Below are positions 51,996 to 60,876 of a stretch of 64,000 bases of DNA, piece by piece; the stretch's first letter is position 1; each line of letters starts with the position of its first letter. The translations under genes and the position numbers were made by a program. Under the pieces are notes generated by a model. It worked only from the letters and a program-made list of their open reading frames with translations. It was not told the origin of the DNA and did not search any database. Source of the stretch: Desulfobacterales bacterium RIFOXYA12_FULL_46_15 (GTDB lineage: Bacteria; Desulfobacterota; Desulfobacteria; Desulfobacterales; Desulfobacteraceae); assembly GCA_001799395.1 (NCBI GenBank), contig MGTJ01000233.1, positions 24,425 through 88,424 of the forward strand, in the 5' to 3' direction.

Positions 51996-54641
51996 TCAGG
52001 CTTCGATAAGACGGGTCAGCCGGTCCAGGATATTTTTGTAAAATTCTATCTGAACATTATCCCCGGACCCTTTAATGCCGTTCTTTGTAAAATAATGAAC
52101 GGCATTTTTATACGTAACCTGTGACAAGGATTCTTTCAGACTGATCAGTTTCCCTTTATAGAGCTTTGTTCCAATGGAATGGATTTTTTTAATCCTTTCT
52201 TTTTCATCATGTTTATCAGGTTCATATTTTTCAAAATATTGGAGGGTGGTGAGATAAGATTCAAAAAAAGGCAAAAGAAAAACAGCAAACCATTTCAATT
52301 TTTTTAATCCCTGGGATGTAATCTGAAACAGGTCTGAATCCGGCATGTCCGGTACAAGAATGCCTTCATTAAGGAATCCTTTGATACAAATAGAGATGTT
52401 TTGTTCACAGGTAAGGTCTTCATCAAAGAAAAATTCATCCATAAACAATTTTTCCAGGAATTTATACCGGACAATAAGATCGGAAAAAGAAAATTGAAAC
52501 CTGTCCATTTCAAGAATAGCCATAGCCGTATAGGCATATCTGATGAAAAAGGAAATAACGGAGTTTTTATAATAATCCAGGACAGCCCTTTTATTGTCCT
52601 TAACAATAAAAATCGTATTTTCAGTGATATCCTTATCATCTTCATCAGCCAGTTCGATAAAATCCCGTGATATAAAATTATTGATAACCGAGTTCAATGT
52701 ATTATCCGGGTCAATCCGGAGTGTATCTGAAAGTTCGGCGTCCATGAAGACCAGGAGGGTCATATAGGTATTCACCCTTGATGTCATCTGCTTTTTAGTA
52801 AAGCTGTTTTTTGAACAGCTCAATACAGCGCTTGCGATAATTCCGTGTGGAGTGGCAACGGTATTCCTGTTAATGGCATTAATCAGTTTATAACCGAAAC
52901 TTTTTATAAATTTCATATGGTCCTGGCTTGAAGCTCTTGAAAGATCAATGCCTTTTTCTTCAATATACTCTTTGATGGATATGGGCTCATTGAATTTCAT
53001 ATAGACCTTGCCGTATTTTTTCTTTAAAAATTTTCTGGCGCTGATGAGGCCTTTCAATGTTTCAGGATTTTTTTTCCCTCCTTCAATCTCTTTTAAATAG
53101 GCATCTTCCTCCAGAACACGGTCATAACCGATATAAATCGGAACAAAGTACAGATTATCACAGGCCTTGTTTCTGTAAGCATCGATCAGCATGGCAATGC
53201 CGCCCGGTCGGGGTGATAAAAGCTTTCCTGTGCGGCTCCTGCCGCCTTCAATAAAGATTTTGATATTAAAGCCTTCATAGAGAAGTTTTTCCAGATAAGC
53301 TGCAAAGATTTTTGCATAGAGTGGAACTCCTTTGAATGTCCTTCTGAGAAAAAAGGCGCCGGCACCCCTGAATAATGGCCCCAGCGGCCAGAAAGAAAGG
53401 TTCTTGCCCGCTGCAATGTGAGGGCAGGGCATGTTGTTTCTGTACATGACATAAGGCAACAGAAGATAATCCAGATGACTTTTATGGCATGGAACAAGTA
53501 TCAACGGCGCTTCTGTCGATTTTTCCCTCATGCGGTTGATTTCTTCCTGGTCTAACACCAGGTCTTCAAAAATATTTTTAAACATCCAGGTTAACAGCCA
53601 ATTTGCAAAATTGATAATCTGAAGATTATAGTTAGCTGCAATTTCTTTTATGTAAAGGGCTGCTTTTTTATGTGTTTTGCTTAAGGGAAGATTATTTTCT
53701 GATGAATATTGGGCAAGGAATTCACGCAGGGATTTTTGGGTTAAAATATCTTCAGTAATCTCCTGGCGTGATTTTAAAACCGGGCCTGTTATGCTTTTCC
53801 GCTGACGGTTCAGGATATCAACCAGGTATTTCCGAAGTCTGTGGGTTTGGAATTCCGAATCAAGCCGTTGTATTTCAGGCCTGTTGATAAATTCTTTAAG
53901 ATTAACCGGCCTGGCCAGTTCAACCCGTATCTTCTCAGGGTATCTTAAAATAGTAAAAAACCGTTTGATCAACCCGGGTTTTTCATGGGTCCCGAAAAGT
54001 ATATCAGTAAGGGCCGGGTCCTTTCTCATGGGTTTTGTAACATAGATGATATCCTCGGGGATAATCATAACGGCTGTATTTGTGCTTTTTTGAAGTTCTA
54101 TCAAAAGAAAGAGAGGGTCCGGGGTTGATTTGATAAATCTTTTATAGAAGTCTTCTTCTTCAATCAGGCAGACAAATCCTGCTTTGCCGTTGGATAATTC
54201 CTTTGTCGCATACCCTGTCGTATAAGCATCCTTGAAGCGGAAATGGTGTAAAAAATAATCCATATGAGAGATAAAAATCTGAACCAGGCGTTTGACAGGC
54301 AGAAGCAGAAAGAATCTGAAATCGAAACCGATTTCAGGGTAAGGCAGGCCCATGGATTTGAGCTTGATATGATAGTATAAAAAATCAAGGATCCTTTTAT
54401 TTTTACTTGCATAAACAACAATGCTGTCCGGGTCTATATTTTTGATTTTTTCAATATTATGTTCGTCAAAATTGATTTTATTTATCAGCCGTCTGATCAG
54501 TCTCAGGATAAGATAACCAGAGTCCCCGGGATAATAGCAGAGAAAATAATCAGATGAGTTATCCAGCATATGGTTGACCAATTTACGAAGCTTAAGCCCT
54601 GATTCTGTGATACGGCTTTTAAGCCTTTGATATAATGTCAT
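51996..54641 (-). CDS. plsB: Glycerol-3-phosphate acyltransferase, PlsB family
   Basis: 881 residues. The catalytic HX4D motif is in LVPCHKSHLDYLLLPYVM (about residue 385), followed by GAGAFFLRRTFKG, FIEGGRSRTGKLLSPRPGG and FVPIYIGYDRVLE, the acyltransferase blocks I-IV. The ~300-residue N-terminal extension (ending in SLREFLAQYSSENN) and a long C-terminal helical domain match PlsB rather than PlsY. It transfers an acyl group to sn-glycerol-3-phosphate at the inner membrane, the first step of phospholipid synthesis. First gene of the leftward operon; a divergent small membrane gene lies upstream. Confidence 0.92.
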   Translation of the reverse strand: MTLYQRLKSRITESGLKLRKLVNHMLDNSSDYFLCYYPGDSGYLILRLIRRLINKINFDEHNIEKIKNIDPDSIVVYASKNKRILDFLYYHIKLKSMGLPYPEIGFDFRFFLLLPVKRLVQIFISHMDYFLHHFRFKDAYTTGYATKELSNGKAGFVCLIEEEDFYKRFIKSTPDPLFLLIELQKSTNTAVMIIPEDIIYVTKPMRKDPALTDILFGTHEKPGLIKRFFTILRYPEKIRVELARPVNLKEFINRPEIQRLDSEFQTHRLRKYLVDILNRQRKSITGPVLKSRQEITEDILTQKSLREFLAQYSSENNLPLSKTHKKAALYIKEIAANYNLQIINFANWLLTWMFKNIFEDLVLDQEEINRMREKSTEAPLILVPCHKSHLDYLLLPYVMYRNNMPCPHIAAGKNLSFWPLGPLFRGAGAFFLRRTFKGVPLYAKIFAAYLEKLLYEGFNIKIFIEGGRSRTGKLLSPRPGGIAMLIDAYRNKACDNLYFVPIYIGYDRVLEEDAYLKEIEGGKKNPETLKGLISARKFLKKKYGKVYMKFNEPISIKEYIEEKGIDLSRASSQDHMKFIKSFGYKLINAINRNTVATPHGIIASAVLSCSKNSFTKKQMTSRVNTYMTLLVFMDAELSDTLRIDPDNTLNSVINNFISRDFIELADEDDKDITENTIFIVKDNKRAVLDYYKNSVISFFIRYAYTAMAILEMDRFQFSFSDLIVRYKFLEKLFMDEFFFDEDLTCEQNISICIKGFLNEGILVPDMPDSDLFQITSQGLKKLKWFAVFLLPFFESYLTTLQYFEKYEPDKHDEKERIKKIHSIGTKLYKGKLISLKESLSQVTYKNAVHYFTKNGIKGSGDNVQIEFYKNILDRLTRLIEA

Positions 54642-54845
54642 TATTGTTCCTTTAAAAGGATGTCTTTATGCCCCATGTAAACCTGTATTAATTATCATTG
54701 GTTGGCTTGAATGGCAATCTTAAAATAGTCTTGTCAAAAGCAATGCCGTGTGCTATTTTCACCGATGTCTTTATATTGATAATTTCCATAAATGTTTATT
54801 GTAAACGAATGCTTAATATTTAATTTTTTTTAGGAGGACCTCAGT

Positions 54846-55055
54846 ATGAAAACATTAATTGGTGGCGCTATTGCTGTGCTTCTGGGCTTTGTGGGTTTAG
54901 CTGTTTTTTTTAATCAATTTGTAGATCTGATTTTGGGTTGTGTCCCCCCTGTTCTTCTATTAGGAGGCGGTCTTGCACTCTATCTTGGATTTGATGAACT
55001 CAAAGATACATGGAAGAATGAAAAGGGAAAAGATACGGAAGATTCCAAAGACTGA
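54846..55055 (+). CDS. Small membrane protein, 69 residues, unknown function
   Basis: Two hydrophobic segments (LIGGAIAVLLGFVGLAVFF and LILGCVPPVLLLGGGLALYLGF) joined by a short loop, and a charged C-terminal tail (DELKDTWKNEKGKDTEDSKD). AGGAGGA lies eight bases before ATG. It is monocistronic, divergent from plsB and closed by an intrinsic terminator. Glycine/leucine-rich helical hairpins of this kind occur widely; no function is assigned. Confidence 0.8.
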   Translation: MKTLIGGAIAVLLGFVGLAVFFNQFVDLILGCVPPVLLLGGGLALYLGFDELKDTWKNEKGKDTEDSKD

Positions 55056-55084
55056 TTCTACCATCTGATAAAAAAAGCGATAAT

Positions 55085-55115
55085 AAAGGCCTGTTTTATT
55101 TCAGGCCTTTTTTTA
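55085..55115 (+). terminator. Rho-independent terminator
   Basis: AAAGGCCTG (55085-55093) pairs with CAGGCCTTT (55102-55110) around an 8-base loop and is followed by a run of T. It lies 30 bases after the small membrane protein and overlaps the 3-prime end of rnhA, which reads in from the other side. Confidence 0.85.
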
Positions 55116-55767
55116 TGGCAGATGTGGCCAGGAAATCGGCCACCTCATTTTCTTTGATGCCGGAATGGCCTTTTACTTTAATAAAGGCGAGATCGGAAAA
55201 ATTTTTCATTAAAGATCGTATTTCAAAGACAAGCTCTTGATTTGCTTTTGCTTTCCATCCTTTTGTCAGAAGACCGACAGCATAGCTTGAATCAGAGAAA
55301 ATACGAACAGGCAAATCAAATCGTTTGAGTTTTTCAAGACCGGCTTTAATTGCCGCCAGCTCAGCAATATTATTGGTTGCACTGCCGATAAAAGAAGAGA
55401 TCTCTTTTTTTTTATCCCCATAAATCAAAACAACACCGATTCCTGCAGGACCCGGGTTGCCTGAAGATGCACCATCAGTATAAATTTTGATGCAATGATC
55501 CGGCAGTTTTTCTGCAATATCTTTTTGTGTTGTGGAAACCTTTTTTGCAGTCTTGGAAGTTGTTTTTTTACCGGCCGGAACTGCCTGATCTTCGGGAAAC
55601 AGATTTTCTATTTTGGCTTTATATTCATAATCCTGTTGTAAATTATATTTGACCCTCACCATTCCATTTTCAGCCTTGAGGTTTCCGTCGGCATTGATTT
55701 CGACCCAGACTTTATTGCCCTTAAAGCTCATTCTTTTCCAGGATCCTACCGGTTGATTCTTAGTCAT
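55096..55767 (-). CDS. rnhA: Ribonuclease H type 1
   Basis: 223 residues from the ATG at 55767. The 8-base ATGACTAA overlap with the preceding gene supports this start. The N-terminal ~75 residues form a small beta domain (VEINADGNLKAENGMVRVKYN), then a Lys/Thr-rich linker, then RNase H with IYTDGASSGNPGPAGIG (first Asp), NNIAELAAI (Glu), IFSDSSYAV (Asp) and GHSGIKENEVAD (His and last Asp). It cleaves the RNA strand of RNA-DNA hybrids. The N-terminal domain is not the usual eukaryotic-type hybrid-binding domain and is unrecognised. Confidence 0.9.
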   Translation of the reverse strand: MTKNQPVGSWKRMSFKGNKVWVEINADGNLKAENGMVRVKYNLQQDYEYKAKIENLFPEDQAVPAGKKTTSKTAKKVSTTQKDIAEKLPDHCIKIYTDGASSGNPGPAGIGVVLIYGDKKKEISSFIGSATNNIAELAAIKAGLEKLKRFDLPVRIFSDSSYAVGLLTKGWKAKANQELVFEIRSLMKNFSDLAFIKVKGHSGIKENEVADFLATSAIKKGLK

Positions 55768-56935
55768 AAAGATAATATTTTCTTGAAAGAGATTGAAATT
55801 GATCCTGTTCATCCTTCCACTGTTCTGACAATCGGATCGGATTTTCCATTGCAACAAGCTTTTCGCAAAGGGTCTTGCTTCCCAATATCAAATCCATGGG
55901 CAGCCTTTCAAATTCATATTCATAGGGAGGTTCTTTAAATTTAAATTCATGGGAATGATTCTTAAGGATCAATTGCATCAGGATAAGGGATGTGAGATAG
56001 GAATTAAATTCTTTTTTTGAAGTAATATGAATCTGAAACCCTTTGCAGACTTGTCCATGCCATTTCCCGGAGGTCGGCTCAAAGTGAACCTGGCGCAGAA
56101 CGGCACCTTTGATGATCTTGTCGGCATCCCTTTTTATAGTTTGGATATCAAGAAATGGTGAGCCGAATTGTTCAAAAGGCAGGGTTGTACCGCGGCCTTC
56201 GGAAATATTGGTGCCTTCAAAAATGACCTGCCCGGGGTAAACCATGCAGGATTGGGGTGTGGGAAGATTCGGGGAGGGGGAAACCCACGGAAGCCCGGTA
56301 TCCTGCCAGTACATTTGTCTTCTCCAATTTTTCATGGGGATAATAGTGAGATCAGCGTGAATCCCAAATTCCTGGTTGAATAGCCGTGAAATTTCTCCAA
56401 CGGTCAACCCGTGGCGCATGGGAATGGGAAACCTGCCTACAAATGAAGTGCAGTCATCTGACAGAATATTGCCTTCAATCTGCAATCCGCCGATGGGGTT
56501 GGGACGATCCAGGATTACCACCTGTTTATTGCATCGTTTTGCAGTTTCAAGGCAGTAAGAGATAGTATAAATAAATGTATATACCCGGGTCCCGACATCC
56601 TGAATATCTATGAGAAGAACGTCGATCTCATCAAACATTTCCTTTGTCGGGATCCTTGTTTCATTGTAAAGGCTGAAGACTGGAATATTCAAATCTGATT
56701 CCATAAAATGACGGGACTCAATCATATTGTCTTGTTTTTCTGCATAAAACCCATGTTGGGGCGAGAATAAAGCCTTCAACTGTCCGGGGAAAAAGGTGTG
56801 AACCAGATCTTTTGCATGTCTGAAATGGCTGTGGATGGATGCGGGATTAGATAATAACCCCAACCGTTTCCCGAGTAAATAGCCGGGCGGGTTTTCAATA
56901 AGGTTTTCAAGTCCGGTTATGATTTTATGGTTCAT
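55760..56935 (-). CDS. NamZ-like DUF1343 protein (exo-beta-N-acetylmuramidase family)
   Basis: 391 residues. GKRLGLLSNPASI, LKALFSPQHGFYAEKQDNM, LLIDIQDVGTRVYTFIYTISYCLETA, ILDRPNPIGG and FEGTNISEGRGTTLPFEQFG are the conserved DUF1343 blocks. The Bacillus member NamZ removes N-acetylmuramic acid from peptidoglycan ends. No clear signal peptide is visible, so a cytoplasmic role in turnover is possible. It overlaps rnhA by eight bases. A MurU-AmgK fusion lies 3.8 kb further along the same strand, suggesting cell wall salvage. Confidence 0.85.
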   Translation of the reverse strand: MNHKIITGLENLIENPPGYLLGKRLGLLSNPASIHSHFRHAKDLVHTFFPGQLKALFSPQHGFYAEKQDNMIESRHFMESDLNIPVFSLYNETRIPTKEMFDEIDVLLIDIQDVGTRVYTFIYTISYCLETAKRCNKQVVILDRPNPIGGLQIEGNILSDDCTSFVGRFPIPMRHGLTVGEISRLFNQEFGIHADLTIIPMKNWRRQMYWQDTGLPWVSPSPNLPTPQSCMVYPGQVIFEGTNISEGRGTTLPFEQFGSPFLDIQTIKRDADKIIKGAVLRQVHFEPTSGKWHGQVCKGFQIHITSKKEFNSYLTSLILMQLILKNHSHEFKFKEPPYEYEFERLPMDLILGSKTLCEKLVAMENPIRLSEQWKDEQDQFQSLSRKYYLYD

Positions 56936-57042
56936 GGGAATCCCTTTGTTTTATCTATTGAGTGCTTCTAAATATCATAACCATTGACAAAATTACAAAT
57001 CCTAACTATTCATTATTTTTTTATTATAAGGAGCGAGGCGAC

Positions 57043-58134
57043 ATGAAATTTAAAACCAGTGAAACAATATCAACCATCAAAGCTTATGAAGCAGGCAAAC
57101 CGCTCAAGGAAGTCGAAAGAGATTATGGAATCACAAATATCATCAAGCTTGCTTCCAATGAAAACCCTCTAGGATTTTCCCCAAAGGTTTTTGATGCCGT
57201 CAACGCACATATAAAGGATATGAACCGTTATCCGGAATCATCAGGGTATTTGCTAAACCGGAAACTATCCCGCAAATTTAACGTTTCCTCTGAAAATATT
57301 GTGCTTGGCAACGGATCAGATGATATTATTGCATTGCTTTCCCATGGGTTTTTGAATCCAGGGGATGAGGCACTGATGCCGCTTCCGTCCTTTTTGATGT
57401 ATGAAATCAGTGTCAAGACTGCCAAGGGGAATCCGGTTATGGTGCCGTTGGTGAATTTTTCCACAAACCTGAAAGGGGTTGTTGAACGGATTTCTCCAAA
57501 AACCCGGATGATTTTTATTACAAATCCCTTTAATCCTACCGGCAGTACGATTTCATTCAGTGAGTTCAACGATTTTGTATCACTGGTACCTGAAAATATA
57601 ATCATTATAGTGGATGAGGCTTATATCGAATTTGTAAGGGATGAAACGGTTTATGATTCGCTTAAAAATCCGTTGGCCGATCCCAGGATTGTAACCCTGA
57701 GGACTTTTTCCAAGGTATATGGACTTGCCGGATTCAGGGTGGGATATGGCATCATGGATTCTGAAATTGCCGAAGTATTGAACAAAATCCGGCAACCATT
57801 CAATGTAAACACACTTGCTCAGGTCGCAGCCGTTGCCGGGCTTGAAGATGAAGCATTTTACAGACAAACCGTCAAAACCGTACATGAAGGACTTGACTAT
57901 CTTTTTGTTGAGCTTGATAGGCTTGGATTAAGATGCCTGCCAACTCAATCCAATTTTTTAATGGTTGATCTGAAAACGGATGCAACCAAGGTTTTCGAGG
58001 AAATGTTAAAACTTGGCGTTATCGTAAGGTCAATGAAATCTTATGGATTTAATACCTTTTTAAGAATTACCGCAGGCACTAAAGAAGAAAATATAATATT
58101 AATTGATACGCTGAAAAAGGTAATCCAAAGATAA
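57043..58134 (+). CDS. hisC: Histidinol-phosphate aminotransferase
   Basis: 363 residues from ATG 57043, which has AAGGAG 10 bases upstream; an earlier in-frame ATG at 56962 lacks a site. IIKLASNENPLGFSPKV is the N-terminal HisC signature, IVLGNGSDDIIALL and VDEAYIEFV hold the PLP phosphate and Asp residues, and RTFSKVYGLAGFRVGYGI carries the Schiff-base Lys. It transfers an amino group from glutamate to imidazole-acetol phosphate in histidine synthesis. It leads the hisC-cmk pair. Confidence 0.93.
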   Translation: MKFKTSETISTIKAYEAGKPLKEVERDYGITNIIKLASNENPLGFSPKVFDAVNAHIKDMNRYPESSGYLLNRKLSRKFNVSSENIVLGNGSDDIIALLSHGFLNPGDEALMPLPSFLMYEISVKTAKGNPVMVPLVNFSTNLKGVVERISPKTRMIFITNPFNPTGSTISFSEFNDFVSLVPENIIIIVDEAYIEFVRDETVYDSLKNPLADPRIVTLRTFSKVYGLAGFRVGYGIMDSEIAEVLNKIRQPFNVNTLAQVAAVAGLEDEAFYRQTVKTVHEGLDYLFVELDRLGLRCLPTQSNFLMVDLKTDATKVFEEMLKLGVIVRSMKSYGFNTFLRITAGTKEENIILIDTLKKVIQR

Positions 58135-58147
58135 TAAGGACTCTTCT

Positions 58148-58807
58148 GTGAATACAAGGATCATAACCATTGACGGACCTGCGGGAGCAGGCAAAACGAC
58201 TGTCAGCAAGCTTTTGTCACAAAAGCTGGGATGCATTTATGTGGATACCGGGGCTCTTTACAGGGGAGTTGCATATGAAATCCTGAATCAGAAGATCAAA
58301 TGGGAAAATGACGACATCCTTGAAAAATTTTTAAAAAATCTTGATCTGAATTTTTTAATGAAAGAGACAAATTTGATTCTGATGTCTTCCGGCCGGGATA
58401 TCACCGCATATATCAGAACGCCTGAGATATCCATGCTGGCCTCTTCTTCTTCAGCCCGGCCCCAGGTTAGAGCAGCTCTGCTTGATATTCAAAGAAATAT
58501 CGCCCGGACAAAAGATGCTGTTTTTGAAGGAAGAGATATGGGAACTGTTGTTTTCCCTCACGCTTCCTTTAAATTTTTCCTTTATGCAGATTTAACCGTC
58601 AGAGCAAAAAGACGTTTTGATGAAATGAAGGAAGTGACAAAGGATTTATCAAATATCCAAAAAGATATCGAGACACGAGATAAAAACGATTCCAACAGAA
58701 TATCTGCACCCCTTAAACCGGCAAAAGATGCCGTCAAAATCAATTCTAGTTTTCTGACCATTGAAGAGGTCATAGAAAAGATGCTGGGATATATTGAAAA
58801 AGCTTGA
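58148..58807 (+). CDS. cmk: Cytidylate kinase
   Basis: 219 residues. ITIDGPAGAGKTTVSKLLSQKLGCIYVDTGALYRGVA is the Walker A and CMP-binding start; FEGRDMGTVVFPHASFKFFLYADLTVRAKRR is the core; KNDSNRISAPLKPAKDAVKINSS closes the lid. It phosphorylates CMP and dCMP. GTG start, with AAGGA seven bases ahead and 13 bases after hisC. It is followed 118 bases later by rpsA, the classical cmk-rpsA order. Confidence 0.95.
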   Translation: MNTRIITIDGPAGAGKTTVSKLLSQKLGCIYVDTGALYRGVAYEILNQKIKWENDDILEKFLKNLDLNFLMKETNLILMSSGRDITAYIRTPEISMLASSSSARPQVRAALLDIQRNIARTKDAVFEGRDMGTVVFPHASFKFFLYADLTVRAKRRFDEMKEVTKDLSNIQKDIETRDKNDSNRISAPLKPAKDAVKINSSFLTIEEVIEKMLGYIEKA

Positions 58808-58925
58808 TAAGCTTAACAATCCTGTTGATTTTTTGTTTTTTACTTGGTATAAAGACCAATTGTACTTGCCCATAATCCCGCTATTATGATCAGGTGCAAA
58901 AATACGTTTAGGGGGAATATTATTA

Positions 58926-60725
58926 ATGAACAATAATTCTAAAGAAAATCAAAGCCAAAAAATGAATTCTGAAACAGAAGAAAAATTAGAGAAAAAAGAT
59001 GTTTCTTTATCTGAAATTACAGGCGAAGAAACCATGGGAGAACTCTTAGATATCTATGAGTCAAGCCTTAAAAAATTTGAAGAAGGCCAGGTTGTTACCG
59101 GAACCGTTATTTCCATAGGGAGAGATACGGTCCTTGTGGATGTCGGGTATAAATCTGAGGGACAAATCTCCATTCATGAATTCATTGACGAAAAAGGTAA
59201 TGTAAATGTCCATGTCGGTGATCAGGTAGAAGTGATGATAGAACTCTGGGATGAAGAAGAGGAAACTGTTCTTTTATCCCATGAGAAAGCGAAAAAAGTC
59301 AAAGTATGGGATGCCATTAAAGACATTTACGACGCTGATGGAACCATTAAGGGCGTTATTACCAGCCGCGTGAAAGGCGGTTTCTCCGTAGATATAGGAT
59401 TGATCGGTTTTTTGCCTGGTTCTCAGGCAGACTTAAGACCCATCCGCAACATGGATGAGATGGTAAATCGGACCTATACATTCAAAATTCTGAAATATAA
59501 TAAAAAAAGAAACAATATCGTTCTTTCAAGACGCGTCCTTCTTGAAGCAGAAAGAGATAAATTAAGAACCACGACTCTGGATGCCATTGAAGACGGCAAG
59601 GTGATGGAAGGTATTGTTAAAAATATTACGGAATACGGTATTTTCGTCGATCTTGGCGGTGTAGACGGCCTCCTTCATATTACCGATATTTCATGGGGTA
59701 GGGTGAAACACCCGTCAGAGCTTTTCTCAGTAGGTGATAAAATCAATGTAAAGATCCTTTCCTATGATTTTGAAAAGGAAAGAGTTTCACTGGGCATGAA
59801 ACAACTTACTCCTGATCCCTGGACAACCGCAATTAATAAATATCCTGTTGGTTCAAAGGTTTCCGGCAGGGTTGTCAGCCTGACGGATTATGGCGCATTT
59901 ATCGAGCTCGAAGAGGGTGTTGAAGGTCTAATCCATGTATCTGAAATGTCATGGACAAGAAAAATCCGTCATCCATCCCAGATGGTCACAGTGGGCGAAG
60001 AAGTTGAAGCTGTTGTGCTTGATCTGAAACCGGAAAACAGAAGAATCTCTCTCGGCATTAAACAGACAGTGGACAATCCATGGGAAATTATTTCTCAAAA
60101 ATACCCGGTCGGTACCATCATTGAAGGGAAAATTAAAAATATCACAGAATTCGGTCTTTTTATAGGGATTGATGATGATATTGATGGTCTTGTCCATATT
60201 TCTGATATTTCATGGACAAAAAGAATCAAGCATCCGTCTGAAGTTTATAAGAAAAACGATACGATTCAGGCTGTTGTTCTTGATATTGATAAAGCCAATG
60301 AGAGATTTTCCCTTGGTATCAAACAGACCCAGAAAGATCCATGGGACACTGTAACCCAACGCTATGAAGTAGGTAAGGAAATTTCCGGTGTGATTACCAA
60401 TCTGACCGACTTCGGCGTGTTTGTAGAGCTTGAAGAAGGGATAGAAGGTCTTGTTCATGTCTCTGAAATCAGCAAAGAAAATGTGAAGAGTCCAAAGGAA
60501 CATTATACTATCGGTGATACCATTACAGCAAAAGTAATGAATATTAATAGCGATGAGAGAAGAATCGGTCTTTCCATCAAACGTCTTGAAGATGATGATG
60601 ATGGAAAATATCTCGAGGAGTTTGCAAAAAATATGAAACCTGCTACTTCGTCTTTTGGTGAGATCCTGAGAACCAATATCAAGGAGCAGATCGAAGCAAA
60701 CAGGACTCAGAACGCAAAAAAATAA
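58926..60725 (+). CDS. rpsA: 30S ribosomal protein S1
   Basis: 599 residues with six S1/OB repeats, beginning with GQVVTGTVISIGRDTVLVDVGYKSEG and later repeats such as EGIVKNITEYGIFVDLGGVDGLLHITDISW, SGRVVSLTDYGAFIELEEGVEGLIHVSEMSW and SGVITNLTDFGVFVELEEGIEGLVHVSEIS. The ~45-residue N-terminal extension is acidic. S1 brings mRNA to the 30S subunit. AGGGGGAA precedes ATG. The end is followed by two inverted repeats. Confidence 0.97.
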   Translation: MNNNSKENQSQKMNSETEEKLEKKDVSLSEITGEETMGELLDIYESSLKKFEEGQVVTGTVISIGRDTVLVDVGYKSEGQISIHEFIDEKGNVNVHVGDQVEVMIELWDEEEETVLLSHEKAKKVKVWDAIKDIYDADGTIKGVITSRVKGGFSVDIGLIGFLPGSQADLRPIRNMDEMVNRTYTFKILKYNKKRNNIVLSRRVLLEAERDKLRTTTLDAIEDGKVMEGIVKNITEYGIFVDLGGVDGLLHITDISWGRVKHPSELFSVGDKINVKILSYDFEKERVSLGMKQLTPDPWTTAINKYPVGSKVSGRVVSLTDYGAFIELEEGVEGLIHVSEMSWTRKIRHPSQMVTVGEEVEAVVLDLKPENRRISLGIKQTVDNPWEIISQKYPVGTIIEGKIKNITEFGLFIGIDDDIDGLVHISDISWTKRIKHPSEVYKKNDTIQAVVLDIDKANERFSLGIKQTQKDPWDTVTQRYEVGKEISGVITNLTDFGVFVELEEGIEGLVHVSEISKENVKSPKEHYTIGDTITAKVMNINSDERRIGLSIKRLEDDDDGKYLEEFAKNMKPATSSFGEILRTNIKEQIEANRTQNAKK

Positions 60726-60734
60726 GGGAATAAA

Positions 60735-60778
60735 GATATTGTGAGATCCGGAATTATACATTCAGGCCTCACAATATC
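60735..60778. repeat. Inverted repeat after rpsA
   Basis: GATATTGTGAG (60735-60745) and CTCACAATATC (60768-60778) form a perfect 11-bp stem with a 22-base loop, without a T-tract directly behind. It may be the first of two transcript-end hairpins. Confidence 0.6.
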
Positions 60779-60801
60779 ACTTTGGTCCCATATTAATTTA
60801 T

Positions 60802-60846
60802 AAAGGCCGGATAACCTCAGGTTATTCCGGCCTTTAATTTTACTTG
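60802..60846 (+). terminator. Rho-independent terminator of rpsA
   Basis: AAAGGCCGGATAACCT pairs with AGGTTATTCCGGCCTTT (60802-60835) with one bulge, followed by a T-rich run (AATTTTACTTG). Confidence 0.85.
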
Positions 60847-60876
60847 TTTTGTTTAATAGATGAATAGGAAATCAAC

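Noticed and set aside
58926-60725. Internal repeats in rpsA considered as tandem DNA repeats
   Set aside because: They are the diverged S1 domain repeats of the protein, not a DNA repeat array.
60735-60835. Possible small RNA gene after rpsA
   Set aside because: Two consecutive hairpins are better explained as transcript end structures; no promoter was seen.
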